From positions 6,710-70,709 of the forward strand of contig JBLWVL010000018.1 of NCBI GenBank assembly GCA_048268485.1: 64,000 bases of DNA. The letters run 5' to 3'. This document shows positions 44,895 to 52,757 of the stretch, piece after piece. The notes beneath the pieces are model-generated. The model ran no database searches and was not told the DNA's origin. It saw nothing but the letters and a program-made list of their open reading frames with translations. Source of the DNA: Oceanospirillum sp048268485. Lineage in GTDB: Bacteria; Pseudomonadota; Gammaproteobacteria; Pseudomonadales; Halomonadaceae. The stretch's first letter is position 1, and the number at the start of each line of letters is the position of its first letter. A program made the translations under genes and the position numbers.

Positions 44895-45105
44895 TTGCAG
44901 TCAGGGAGAGGCAGCAAGCCGGAATGGAGACCGGCACAAGGATTAAGGGAGAAGGAATGGAAATAGGTGGCGAACAGGGATACAGGATGTTCAGGTTCAG
45001 GGGCCACATGGAAGACTCAGGGAGAGTCGGCTGTCAGGATGATAGCGCTGTCAAGGAGTTGATAGCATAGGGATATAGGGCGGCAGGGCCGCCCTTCTCT
45101 TTCTT
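44895..45105 (+). ncRNA. rsmZ-like: RsmZ/CsrB-like regulatory RNA (CsrA/RsmA-sequestering)
   Basis: This 210-base non-coding stretch contains 14 GGA triplets, many in AGGGA or AGGA contexts, the hallmark of RNAs that titrate the translational repressor RsmA/CsrA. It ends in a GC hairpin (GGGCGGC 45078-45084, GCCGCCC 45088-45094) with a T-rich tail. It has no protein-coding frame. The upstream GacA-type site and the position next to fdxA and mutS match rsmZ in Pseudomonas, where it lies beside fdxA. The start is approximate: the -10 region near TAGTAT (44885-44890) is weak, as expected for an activated promoter. Confidence 0.85.
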
Positions 45106-45142
45106 ATGAAAAAATCACACCGCTCCGACCGATCCCAAGCCG

Positions 45143-45481
45143 CTATAAACCGTCCGGTAAGCCTTCCAGTTTATCCAGTTTGTTTTCAACACCGTCCCAG
45201 TTTTCAGCATCCGGTAACGGGTCTTTACGTTCTGCCAGATTTGGCCAGTGTTCTGCCAGCATCTCATTCAGTTCAAAAAAGTGCTGCATATTATCCGGTA
45301 GCTCATCTTCTGAATAGATTGCTTTTGCCGGGCATTCCGGTTCGCATAACGCACAGTCAATACACTCATCCGGGTGGATGACAAGAAAATTTGGTCCTTC
45401 ATAGAAGCAATCTACAGGACAGACTTCTACGCAGTCGGTGTATTTGCACTGAATGCAGTTATCAGTTACGACAAACGCCAT
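45143..45481 (-). CDS. fdxA: Ferredoxin FdxA (7Fe type)
   Basis: FdxA is a cytoplasmic electron carrier with a 3Fe-4S and a 4Fe-4S cluster. The 112-residue product starts MAFVVTDNCIQCKYTDC and continues VEVCPVDCFYEG, then DECIDCALCEPECPAKAI; the Cys spacing is that of the bacterial 7Fe ferredoxins of Pseudomonas and Azotobacter. The C-terminal acidic helix is also characteristic. It is convergent with the RsmZ-like RNA and 7 bases downstream of mutS, so the two are probably co-transcribed. Confidence 0.95.
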   Translation of the reverse strand: MAFVVTDNCIQCKYTDCVEVCPVDCFYEGPNFLVIHPDECIDCALCEPECPAKAIYSEDELPDNMQHFFELNEMLAEHWPNLAERKDPLPDAENWDGVENKLDKLEGLPDGL

Positions 45482-45488
45482 TGTTGCT

Positions 45489-48068
45489 TTATCCTTTTGC
45501 CAACGCTTTCAGTTCATAGAGTAGCTCAAGGGCCTGACGGGGTGTCAGATCATCCGGGGTGATGCTGCTTAGTTTTTCCAGAGCAGGATTCGGTTCTGTC
45601 ACGGCAAACAGGTCATCCTGTACTGGAGTGTAAACCGTCTGCACCTGAGGGCCTTTCTGACTGTCCAGTTGTTCCAGTTGAACCAGCTTTTCTCTGGCCT
45701 GGCTGACTACGTTGTGAGGAATACCCGCCAGTTTTGCCACCTGTAAACCATAACTCTGACTGGCAGGGCCTTCCTGTACCTTATGCATAAAGATAATGTT
45801 GTCGTTATGTTCGGTGGCGTTCAGGTGCAGGTTCATCACGCCGTCAAACTGTTCCGGCAGGGCGGTCAGTTCGAAATAGTGGGTGGCAAACAGAGTGTAA
45901 GCTCGTAGTTTCTGTGCCAGATGTGCAGCGCAGGCCCAGGCCAGTGACAAGCCATCAAAGGTGCTGGTGCCGCGGCCAATTTCATCCATCAGTACCAGGG
46001 AGCAAGGTGTGGCATTGTTAAGGATATTAGCCGTTTCGGTCATCTCCACCATAAAGGTCGAGCGTCCGCTGGCCAGGTCATCAGATGAGCCGATACGGGT
46101 AAAGATTCGGTCGATAGGCCCGATCCGAGCGCTTTCCGCCGGAACATAACAGCCGGTGTGTGCCAGTAGCACGATCAGAGCGATCTGACGCATATAGGTC
46201 GATTTACCACCCATATTCGGGCCGGTAATCACCGCCATACGGTCATCGTTACTGAACGTCAGGTCATTTGGAACAAAGGGCTGATCGGAAACCTGTTCCA
46301 CTACCGGGTGGCGGCCACCTTCGATCAGAATGCCGTTATCGCGCATTAGCGACGGGCGGGAGAAATTCAGCGTCTCCGCGCGCTCAGCAAAGTTATTCAG
46401 GGCATCCAGCTCTGACAGGGATACCGCCAGATTCTGCAGACCCATCAGGTTTTCGTTCAGCTGTTCGATCACCTGCTCGTACAGCGCTTTTTCCCTTGTT
46501 AGAGCGCGGGATTTACTGCTCAGTACCTTGTCTTCAAACTCTTTCAGTTCCGGGGTGATAAAGCGCTCGGCATTTTTCAGAGTCTGACGGCGGATATAGT
46601 GCGCCGGAGCCTGATCGGATTGCGCGCGGCTGATCTCGATGTAATAGCCGTGTACCCGGTTATAGCCCACTTTCAGTGTAGACAAGCCGGTGGTGGCTTT
46701 TTCCTGCTCCTCCAGGCGAATCAGGAAGTCACCAGCGTGTTCACTCAGCTGGCGCAGCTCATCCAGCTCGGCATCAAAACCATCGGCGATCACACCGCCA
46801 TCACGGATTACCACTGGCGGATTATCGATAATCGCCCGGGCCAGCAGGTCAGCTTCTTTGGGGAAGTCGATAATTGTTTCCCGCAGATGATCCAGCGCGG
46901 ATTCCTGAATACTGCTCAGCAGCGCGGTTAGCTCCGGCAGTTCACTCAGAGCATCCCGAAGACGGGCCAGATCCCGTGGGCGGGCACTGCGCAGGGCAAC
47001 GCGGGCAAGAATACGTTCAATATCACCGATCGCTTTCAGGTGATCGTAAATACCTTGCCACTGAAAGCTATCCTGAATCGCCTGCACACAGGACTGACGC
47101 AGATGCAGCTGATCGTGACAGCGGATCGGACGGTTCAGCCAGCGGCGCAGCTGACGGCTGCCCATGGCGGTTGCGGTGTTATCCAGTACCGAGGCCAGGG
47201 TATTTTCGGTACCACCGCCCAGATTGGTGTCGATCTCCAGATTGCGGCGGCTGGCGGCATCGATCTGAATACACTCATCCCGGGATTCTTCCTGCAGGGC
47301 ACGTACATGGGGCAGGCCGGTACGTTGAGTGTCCTTAACGTACTCCAGAAGAGCACCAGCAGCACCGATCGCCACCTCCAGTTGCTGACAACCAAAACCC
47401 GCCAGATCACGGGTTTCAAACTGACGGCACAGCTGAGTGGTGGCGCTTTCTGTGTCAAACTGCCAAGGTGGGATCTGCCGGGCTCCTTTACGCTGGCTTA
47501 TCTGAGCTTCAAAAACCTCACCTTCATCCAGGAGTAGTTCCGCCGGGTCCAGGCGCTGAATCTCGGCTAATAAAGCGGATTCTTCATTTAGTTCCTGTAC
47601 GGTAAAGCGGCCACTGGTGACATCCAGCGCCGACAGGCCAAACAGATCGCCACGACGGGTCAGGGATACCAGCAGATTGTCTTTGCGCTCGTCCAGAAGC
47701 GCTTCATCACTGACCGTGCCCGGTGTCAGCACCCGTACCACTTTACGTTCCACCGGGCCTTTGCTGGTGGCCGGATCACCGATCTGCTCCGCAATCGCCA
47801 CCGACAGACCACCGCGCACCAGGCGTGCCAGATAGTTTTCTGCCGCATGGAAAGGAATACCCGCCATAGGAATCGGCTGACCACCGGATTTGCCCCGTGC
47901 CGTCAGGGTAATGTCCAGCAGACTGGCTGCTTTTTTGGCGTCATCAAAAAACAGTTCGTAAAAATCCCCCATACGATAAAAAACAAGCTCGTTCGGGTGA
48001 TCTTTTTTGATGCTGAAGTACTGTTGCATCATTGGTGTATGTTGCTGCTGTTTTTCGATGTTTTTCAC
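45489..48068 (-). CDS. mutS: DNA mismatch repair protein MutS
   Basis: MutS recognises mismatches and small loops and recruits MutL. The 859-residue product has the N-terminal mismatch-binding segment (YRMGDFYELFFDDAKKAA, including the F-x-E intercalation motif), the Walker A GPNMGGKSTYMRQ and Walker B MDEIGRGTSTFDG motifs of the ABC ATPase domain, and a C-terminal helical tail. Translation starts at GTG 48068. The genomic island begins just upstream of this start, within about 100 bases, which may affect its promoter. Confidence 0.97.
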   Translation of the reverse strand: MKNIEKQQQHTPMMQQYFSIKKDHPNELVFYRMGDFYELFFDDAKKAASLLDITLTARGKSGGQPIPMAGIPFHAAENYLARLVRGGLSVAIAEQIGDPATSKGPVERKVVRVLTPGTVSDEALLDERKDNLLVSLTRRGDLFGLSALDVTSGRFTVQELNEESALLAEIQRLDPAELLLDEGEVFEAQISQRKGARQIPPWQFDTESATTQLCRQFETRDLAGFGCQQLEVAIGAAGALLEYVKDTQRTGLPHVRALQEESRDECIQIDAASRRNLEIDTNLGGGTENTLASVLDNTATAMGSRQLRRWLNRPIRCHDQLHLRQSCVQAIQDSFQWQGIYDHLKAIGDIERILARVALRSARPRDLARLRDALSELPELTALLSSIQESALDHLRETIIDFPKEADLLARAIIDNPPVVIRDGGVIADGFDAELDELRQLSEHAGDFLIRLEEQEKATTGLSTLKVGYNRVHGYYIEISRAQSDQAPAHYIRRQTLKNAERFITPELKEFEDKVLSSKSRALTREKALYEQVIEQLNENLMGLQNLAVSLSELDALNNFAERAETLNFSRPSLMRDNGILIEGGRHPVVEQVSDQPFVPNDLTFSNDDRMAVITGPNMGGKSTYMRQIALIVLLAHTGCYVPAESARIGPIDRIFTRIGSSDDLASGRSTFMVEMTETANILNNATPCSLVLMDEIGRGTSTFDGLSLAWACAAHLAQKLRAYTLFATHYFELTALPEQFDGVMNLHLNATEHNDNIIFMHKVQEGPASQSYGLQVAKLAGIPHNVVSQAREKLVQLEQLDSQKGPQVQTVYTPVQDDLFAVTEPNPALEKLSSITPDDLTPRQALELLYELKALAKG

Positions 48069-48170
48069 GGGCTTAGCCTGTATTACATATTGATTTTAAA
48101 GGGAAAAATATATTTCCGTTGTCTCTGTTAGTCCCACTAAGATTCATAAAATTTCATGAAATCCCATCTT

Positions 48171-48244
48171 TTGGTGTAGCAAGTGGTGTAGCAAAAGCTG
48201 TTTTTTCGATCTTTTAGATGAGCAGAGGTCAGAATTTGCTACAC
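48171..48244. repeat. Three GTGTAGCAA repeats next to the integrase (candidate attachment-arm sites)
   Basis: TTGGTGTAGCAA (48171-48182) and GTGGTGTAGCAAAA (48183-48196) are direct repeats, and TTTGCTACAC (48235-48244) is an inverted copy. They lie between the mutS start and the integrase start. Such repeats act as integrase arm-binding sites in P4-type elements. The core crossover sequence is not evident, but the adjacent ATTTCATGAAAT palindrome (48151-48162) could be part of it. Confidence 0.55.
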
Positions 48245-48306
48245 TAAGGTTTTAACTTCAGCCAATAACTTCCAAGTGTGAAAACTGGATAAACTGAGAC
48301 GGTAGA

Positions 48307-49596
48307 ATGAGCGCGAGGCAGAATAACAAACCTCTATCAACCAAGGCAATTGAGCACTTGAAACCAGATGGATCAACTCTCTCTGATACAGGTGAACACC
48401 AAGGCTTGAGAGTTCGATCTGGTAAGACTGGTAAAAAGACGTTCACCTATCGTTTCCGAAGTCCTCTGACCAATAAAATCACACAAATTAAGCTAGGCGT
48501 TTTCCCTTCGCTCACCCTTCAACAGGCCCGCTTGAAATTAGTAGAGCTCAAAAACCTCAGAAATCAGGGGATATGCCCAGCAGCAAAGTTAAAGGCAGAT
48601 GAAGAAGAGGAAAAAAGAAAACGAGAGATCAATAACGTTACGGTTAAAGGGATTGTAGACCTGTACTTAGAAGAATATATCGAGGATAAAAGGCTTCCCA
48701 ATGGCCGTATCCAAAAAGGTGCTCGGAAGCCAAAAGGGCAGGCAGATGTGAGGCGTACGCTCTATAACAACCCTGTCAAAGTTCTGGGGAAGCGGGTGGC
48801 TGCAAGTATCACAAGGAAGGATATTGTTGATCTGATAAATGACATTGCCAATGTCAGAGGAAGTAAAGTCCAGGCTGGCAATGTGATGAGAGAGCTTCTG
48901 GCCGCTTTTGAGTTTGCCATTGGTCGGGGGTTCTTGCCTGAAGACTTTATTAACCCTGTAGTGCTTGCTAAATCAAGCCTTCGTCAGATGCGCCTGAAAC
49001 TTACGCCAACTAAGGGAAACCGGGTTTTGGATGATGAAGAGCTGTCCAAATTACTGGTTTGGCTACCGGGTTCGGCTTTCACGCCAAATGTGAAAAATAT
49101 ACTTCGGCTGGCGCTATGGACGGGATGTCGTACCGGCGAGATTTGCTCAAGCGCTTGGAAGGATTACGATCTTGATGCTGGAACGTTACACTTAAAGGAC
49201 ACCAAAAATGAAGCAGATCGCTACGTCCAGCTTCCAAGGCAAGCTGTGGATTTTCTACGGGGGTGGGGGCTGCAAACTGGAGATTACCCATTTGAGTCTG
49301 CGCGTCTTGGAAAACCTGTTCAGCAAAAGCAGCTAAGTATCAGCACGTATAACCTTCGTCAGACGAATCGAATGATCGACTTGCCTACTTGGACTCCTCA
49401 CGATCTAAGAAGAACAGTTCGGACTGGGTTGTCACGGCTGGGATGTCCATCGGAGGTTGCAGAAGCGATCCTTGGTCATTCCAAAAAAGGAATCGAGGGA
49501 ACTTATAACCTACACCGCTATGAAAGTGAATGTAGGGAGTGGCTTCAAAGATGGGCCGATCACCTAGATGTGCTGGTTTCCCTAGACAGTCAGTGA
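48307..49596 (+). CDS. P4-type tyrosine recombinase/integrase
   Basis: The 429-residue product has an N-terminal DUF4102-like arm-binding domain (GLRVRSGKTGKKTFTYRFR, IKLGVFPSLTLQQAR), a SAM-like central domain and a C-terminal catalytic domain. Catalytic residues are seen in GCRTGEI (Arg), TPHDLRRTVRT (His-x-x-Arg) and LGHSKKGIEGTYNLHRY (His and the nucleophilic Tyr). It should integrate and excise the island. ATG 48307 starts the frame with no strong upstream ribosome-binding site. Its position at the mutS-proximal end marks the left boundary of the mobile region. Confidence 0.93.
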   Translation: MSARQNNKPLSTKAIEHLKPDGSTLSDTGEHQGLRVRSGKTGKKTFTYRFRSPLTNKITQIKLGVFPSLTLQQARLKLVELKNLRNQGICPAAKLKADEEEEKRKREINNVTVKGIVDLYLEEYIEDKRLPNGRIQKGARKPKGQADVRRTLYNNPVKVLGKRVAASITRKDIVDLINDIANVRGSKVQAGNVMRELLAAFEFAIGRGFLPEDFINPVVLAKSSLRQMRLKLTPTKGNRVLDDEELSKLLVWLPGSAFTPNVKNILRLALWTGCRTGEICSSAWKDYDLDAGTLHLKDTKNEADRYVQLPRQAVDFLRGWGLQTGDYPFESARLGKPVQQKQLSISTYNLRQTNRMIDLPTWTPHDLRRTVRTGLSRLGCPSEVAEAILGHSKKGIEGTYNLHRYESECREWLQRWADHLDVLVSLDSQ

Positions 49597-49613
49597 GTCA
49601 GCCTATAGGGTGT

Positions 49614-49733
49614 TTGCGCGGTATTGCGCGGTATTGCGCGGTATTGCGCGGTATTGCGCGGTATTGCGCGGTATTGCGCGGTATTGCGCGGTATTGCGCG
49701 GTATTGCGCGGTATTGCGCGGTATTGCGCGGTA
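49614..49733. repeat. Tandem array of 12 perfect 10-bp units TTGCGCGGTA
   Basis: The sequence from 49614 to 49733 is exactly 12 copies of TTGCGCGGTA with no mismatch. It lies 18 bases after the integrase stop and 11 bases before the end of ptuB. Because 10 is not a multiple of 3, all frames through it repeat every 30 bases, which gives spurious long frames on both strands. It has no spacer, so it is not CRISPR. Perfect identity implies recent expansion or active homogenisation. Confidence 0.95.
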
Positions 49734-49744
49734 GGTAGTAGCTC

Positions 49745-50386
49745 TCAATCCTGCAGATTTGGAGATATGGGTTCAAACAGATTCTTAATCGTCGTCCAAA
49801 ACTCCTCAAACCGGCCATTTGAATCTATCTGAAGGTAGTGTTCTACAAACTCATTAAGCTCTGATTCGTCTAGCTCTTCATCCAAAAATGGTTCAATCGC
49901 AGCGGCTCTTAAACTATTCAATTTGGGTAAGTCTAATCCAAGTTTTTTTATCGTGGTTTTTGCCTTCTGATTTCCATTTGAAGGATGAATTGTGCCGTCA
50001 TGGTGGAATGTAAAACTCTGCTCGCACTCTTCCGACATAGGCGAAACCAGCAGGTTTTCGTCAAACCAGTCCTCTTTAAGGTTGCCACAATGACGAGGTT
50101 CGCCCTTTTTAAGCTGATTTTGACAAGAGCATAGCAAGTTCTGGTAATCGAGAGGATCAACAGCAGGATCACTTTGTGGCTTGAAGTGTTCGATATGTGA
50201 ATCGCGCTCCGATAAGCGTCGCTCACAGTAACAACAGATATAGCCTTGCTCTTCCATCAGGGCTGTTTTGACTGCAGCTTTCTCCTTGCCGCTAAGTTCA
50301 TCATAAGTCGGTATCCAGTCATTATTGGCCAGCGACTTCCAGCGGGTCAGCTCATCGGGTTCTGGCCTCTTTGAAATGTACTTCAT
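49745..50386 (-). CDS. ptuB: Septu-type HNH nuclease PtuB
   Basis: PtuB is the HNH nuclease partner of the PtuA ATPase in Septu defence, proposed to cut DNA on phage attack. The 213-residue product has a zinc-type CCYC (residues 51-54) followed by SHIEHFKPQS (His64, Glu66, His67), an HNH-like core also seen in retron-associated nucleases, and further Cys (LLCSCQ, CG). ATG 50386 overlaps the ptuA stop by four bases (ATGA). It is downstream of ptuA and ends beside the 10-bp repeat array. Confidence 0.8.
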   Translation of the reverse strand: MKYISKRPEPDELTRWKSLANNDWIPTYDELSGKEKAAVKTALMEEQGYICCYCERRLSERDSHIEHFKPQSDPAVDPLDYQNLLCSCQNQLKKGEPRHCGNLKEDWFDENLLVSPMSEECEQSFTFHHDGTIHPSNGNQKAKTTIKKLGLDLPKLNSLRAAAIEPFLDEELDESELNEFVEHYLQIDSNGRFEEFWTTIKNLFEPISPNLQD

Positions 50387-51657
50387 TTACCAATGATCCC
50401 TTTCCGCTTGATTAGAACAGATGCTTTTACCAGCTCAGGATCAGAGCCAATTTGCTGCTGAAGAGACTCAATACCTTGTAAGGCCTGTTCTATGTTTCCT
50501 TCTTTAATTTGTTGATACAACTGCTTCAGATCGGCAAATACATCGTCAGGCCTTGTTGTCTCCAGTCCCATGATATCTTCTAAAATGCGATCAACATTTT
50601 TGCCGTAGGACTCATCTACTTCGATCTTCTCTAGCGTGCCATCTTCCATTCTCAGAAGGTGGAGGTGTTTTGGTTGAACATGAGTAATGACATGAGGCGA
50701 ATGCGTTGAGACCAGGAATTGGCAGTTTGGAAAAACCTTGCGAAGGTTAGGGATCAGCATTCGTTGCCATTTGGGGTGCAAATGCAGATCGACCTCGTCG
50801 ATCAGGACGATACCGTCACCCTCTAATGGGTTGTCTCGCAATGGGTTGGCAATCGCTAGTCGTCGGGCTAAGTCTCCAATCATCGCCATCAGGCACTTTT
50901 CGCCATCAGATAACTGATTAACAGTTAAGCGCTTGCCGTGTTTTTCAACCTCCATACGCAGAGGTTTGCGTCGAACGGTCAGGTTCTTAAACTCAGGCAT
51001 GAAGGTGGAAAGAGCATGCCTTACGGCGCTTAGTTGAGGGTCTGGGAAGGCGTAACCCTCAGGTTTAACCAGGTCATCCTGATAGCGACGATATTCATTT
51101 TCCAGATCTTCTCGATCACGAAACCACTCGAAAAAGGTTCGAAAGTTAGCGCCGCTAGTCAGCGATTCATCATAAGCATCTAAAAGCTCGAACTGATGGG
51201 AGCTTCGGATTCGCAAGGGGATATCCAAAACGGCTCTATTAACAGGAAAGTATGCCATCAATGGCAAGTTCACTTGGCCGTTGCCTTGAGTGATAAGGGA
51301 CTGGAATTTTTTTGCCTGTTCTGTCGCACTCACTAAGACAGATGCATGTTCTTTTTTACTATGGCCTGACCTGGCTTTTGCTAGGCTCCACGCGAACGGT
51401 TGTTTGTCTTCACAGACAATTTCAATATTTGAGATACTGGTGCCGTTACGGATATCTGCTTCGGTAATAGGTCTCCCGGAAGCAGTTGTACTGCGAATCC
51501 TATTGACCAGCCAAGAGAGCATGATTGCTCCCGCGTCCAGAACGCTGGATTTACCTGCGCCGTTCATCCCAACAAACACATTTAACTGCTTATCAAGTTT
51601 TAGGGGTAGCTTTTCGGCACCTCTAAAGTTGATTAGCGTAATCTCGGAAATGTGCAT
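50383..51657 (-). CDS. ptuA: Septu-type ATPase PtuA
   Basis: PtuA is an SMC/ABC-like ATPase of the overcoming-lysogenisation type that works with PtuB. The 424-residue product starts MHISEITLINFRGAEKLPLK and carries Walker A GMNGAGKSS (residues 30-38), a signature-like LSDGEKC, Walker B VLIDEVDLHLHP and the H-loop VSTHSPHV. The coiled-coil arm is short. GGGAGC precedes ATG 51657. It sits in the island between the integrase and resolvase. Alone it could be called an AAA/RecF-like ATPase; pairing with ptuB supports the Septu call. Confidence 0.82.
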   Translation of the reverse strand: MHISEITLINFRGAEKLPLKLDKQLNVFVGMNGAGKSSVLDAGAIMLSWLVNRIRSTTASGRPITEADIRNGTSISNIEIVCEDKQPFAWSLAKARSGHSKKEHASVLVSATEQAKKFQSLITQGNGQVNLPLMAYFPVNRAVLDIPLRIRSSHQFELLDAYDESLTSGANFRTFFEWFRDREDLENEYRRYQDDLVKPEGYAFPDPQLSAVRHALSTFMPEFKNLTVRRKPLRMEVEKHGKRLTVNQLSDGEKCLMAMIGDLARRLAIANPLRDNPLEGDGIVLIDEVDLHLHPKWQRMLIPNLRKVFPNCQFLVSTHSPHVITHVQPKHLHLLRMEDGTLEKIEVDESYGKNVDRILEDIMGLETTRPDDVFADLKQLYQQIKEGNIEQALQGIESLQQQIGSDPELVKASVLIKRKGIIGK

Positions 51658-51854
51658 GTCAGGCTCCCATCTGGTGGTTAAAGTTATGAGTTTATCATGC
51701 AGTTGATTGCGTTCTGCATGATTTTAATACGTTAATGCTCGATGTTTCTAACACGATATTCTATATGGTGTCATCGACCTTGATCGATGGGTGGCTGAGA
51801 GTTAGTTGAAAATGTTGCTACACGTAAATAGTGAAATTTACCTTGGTGTGAATT

Positions 51855-52034
51855 ATGAATGACGAAAAGTTTAGTGAACTGCTTGCCAGTGTTAAGCAGG
51901 CCGATTTGATTATCAAAGGTTCTGTTGAGCCTGACCGGCTTACTGAGTATCACACACCACAGGACAGAGATCTTTCTGAAGAGTGTTCGCAGGCAGAAGA
52001 AATAACTCCCAGCTCACGAAGTCAGAAGAGCTAG
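51855..52034 (+). pseudogene. Remnant of a NadS/HigA-type antitoxin N terminus
   Basis: A 59-codon frame begins MNDEKFSELLASVKQADLII. This resembles the start of XRE-family antitoxins such as NadS, in which a short helical N terminus precedes the helix-turn-helix. The helix-turn-helix itself is missing: the frame runs into unrelated, polar sequence (SEECSQAEEITPSSRSQKS) and stops. No toxin gene is next to it. It is probably a truncated remnant of a toxin-antitoxin locus, or a short protein of its own. Confidence 0.4.
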
Positions 52035-52067
52035 CCATTCATTTTTGCAGGCTTCCCTAAAGTTTCT

Positions 52068-52169
52068 GTTCATAACTCTTTTTTGCTAATTGAACATTGT
52101 TCGTATCTTATTTTTGTAAGTTGTGAACGCTTCGCTATAATGTGTTCAAAACTTATAAGATTTGTGCGC
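52068..52169. other. Three-part candidate res site upstream of the serine resolvase
   Basis: Three elements share GTTC at one end and an inverted GAAC-type end: 52068-52095 (28 bases), 52099-52128 (30 bases, GTTCGTATCTTA and TAAGTTGTGAAC arms) and 52144-52169 (26 bases, GTTCAAAACTTA with a weak second arm). The arm consensus is about GTTCNNANCTTA. Three dimer-sized inverted sites just before a resolvase gene are the standard plan of Tn3-type res sites. Confidence 0.6.
52114..52141 (+). promoter_or_regulatory. Promoter of the resolvase gene, embedded in the candidate res site
   Basis: TTGTAA (52114-52119) and TATAAT (52136-52141) are 16 bases apart. They overlap and abut the second and third elements of the putative res site, so resolvase binding would repress its own gene. 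AGGAGG (52179-52184) is the ribosome-binding site. Confidence 0.65.
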
Positions 52170-52192
52170 ATGAAAAATAGGAGGCGAGCTGG

Positions 52193-52747
52193 ATGAGTGA
52201 CCTGATCGGTTGGGCAAGGGTTTCGTCGGTAGGGCAGGATCTGGCGGGACAGGTTGAAGAGTTAAAAGCGGCGGGTTGTAAGAAGATTTTTCAGGGTAAG
52301 CATTCCGGTAAGGCGGAAAGCAACCAAAGTGCTTTGGATGAGATGCTGGCCTACATCCGGGAGGGCGATACCTTGGTCATCACCAAACTCGACCGGTTAG
52401 GCCGATCTTTGAAGCAAGTATTGGAAGTGGTGGATCTGCTACGAGATAAAGGCGTGACCCTAAAAGCACTACATCAATCTATTGATACCAGCAAAAGCGA
52501 TCCGATGAACACCGCCATGCTGCAGCTATTGGGGATGTTTGCCGAGATGGAGCGCAATTTTATTGTTGAGCGTACCTGGGCCGGTAAAGAAGGCTCTGGT
52601 AACTTTGGTGGCCGAAAGCCACGACTAACACCGCAGCAAAAAGGTGAAGTACGGCTGCTTTTCAGCCAAGGTGCGTCTAAAGCCAAACTGGCCAGACGGT
52701 TCAATGTCAGCCGGATGACTATTATGCGGACAGTTGAAACTGATTAA
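52193..52747 (+). CDS. Serine recombinase of the resolvase/invertase family
   Basis: The 184-residue product is the length of Tn3-type resolvases. The catalytic Ser lies in IGWARVSSVGQD (the RVSS motif), followed by KLDRLGRSLKQVL and AEMERNFIVERT, conserved in the family. The C-terminal helix-turn-helix is GASKAKLARRFNVSRMTIMR. ATG 52193 has an excellent AGGAGG. No transposase or inverted repeats are visible nearby, so it may act on the island, a plasmid stage or be a remnant of a transposon. Confidence 0.92.
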   Translation: MSDLIGWARVSSVGQDLAGQVEELKAAGCKKIFQGKHSGKAESNQSALDEMLAYIREGDTLVITKLDRLGRSLKQVLEVVDLLRDKGVTLKALHQSIDTSKSDPMNTAMLQLLGMFAEMERNFIVERTWAGKEGSGNFGGRKPRLTPQQKGEVRLLFSQGASKAKLARRFNVSRMTIMRTVETD

Positions 52748-52757
52748 AAATATAATT

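Noticed and set aside
49614..49733. Could the 10-bp tandem array be a CRISPR array?
   Set aside because: The units are adjacent with no spacers, are only 10 bases, and no cas gene is nearby.
49539..49832. Open reading frames of 71-97 codons crossing the tandem repeat on both strands
   Set aside because: They arise from the repeat having no stop in any frame and encode a decapeptide repeat; they lack ribosome-binding sites and overlap the integrase or ptuB.
51771..51953. 60-codon minus-strand frame upstream of ptuA
   Set aside because: It is antisense to the antitoxin remnant and has no supporting signals.
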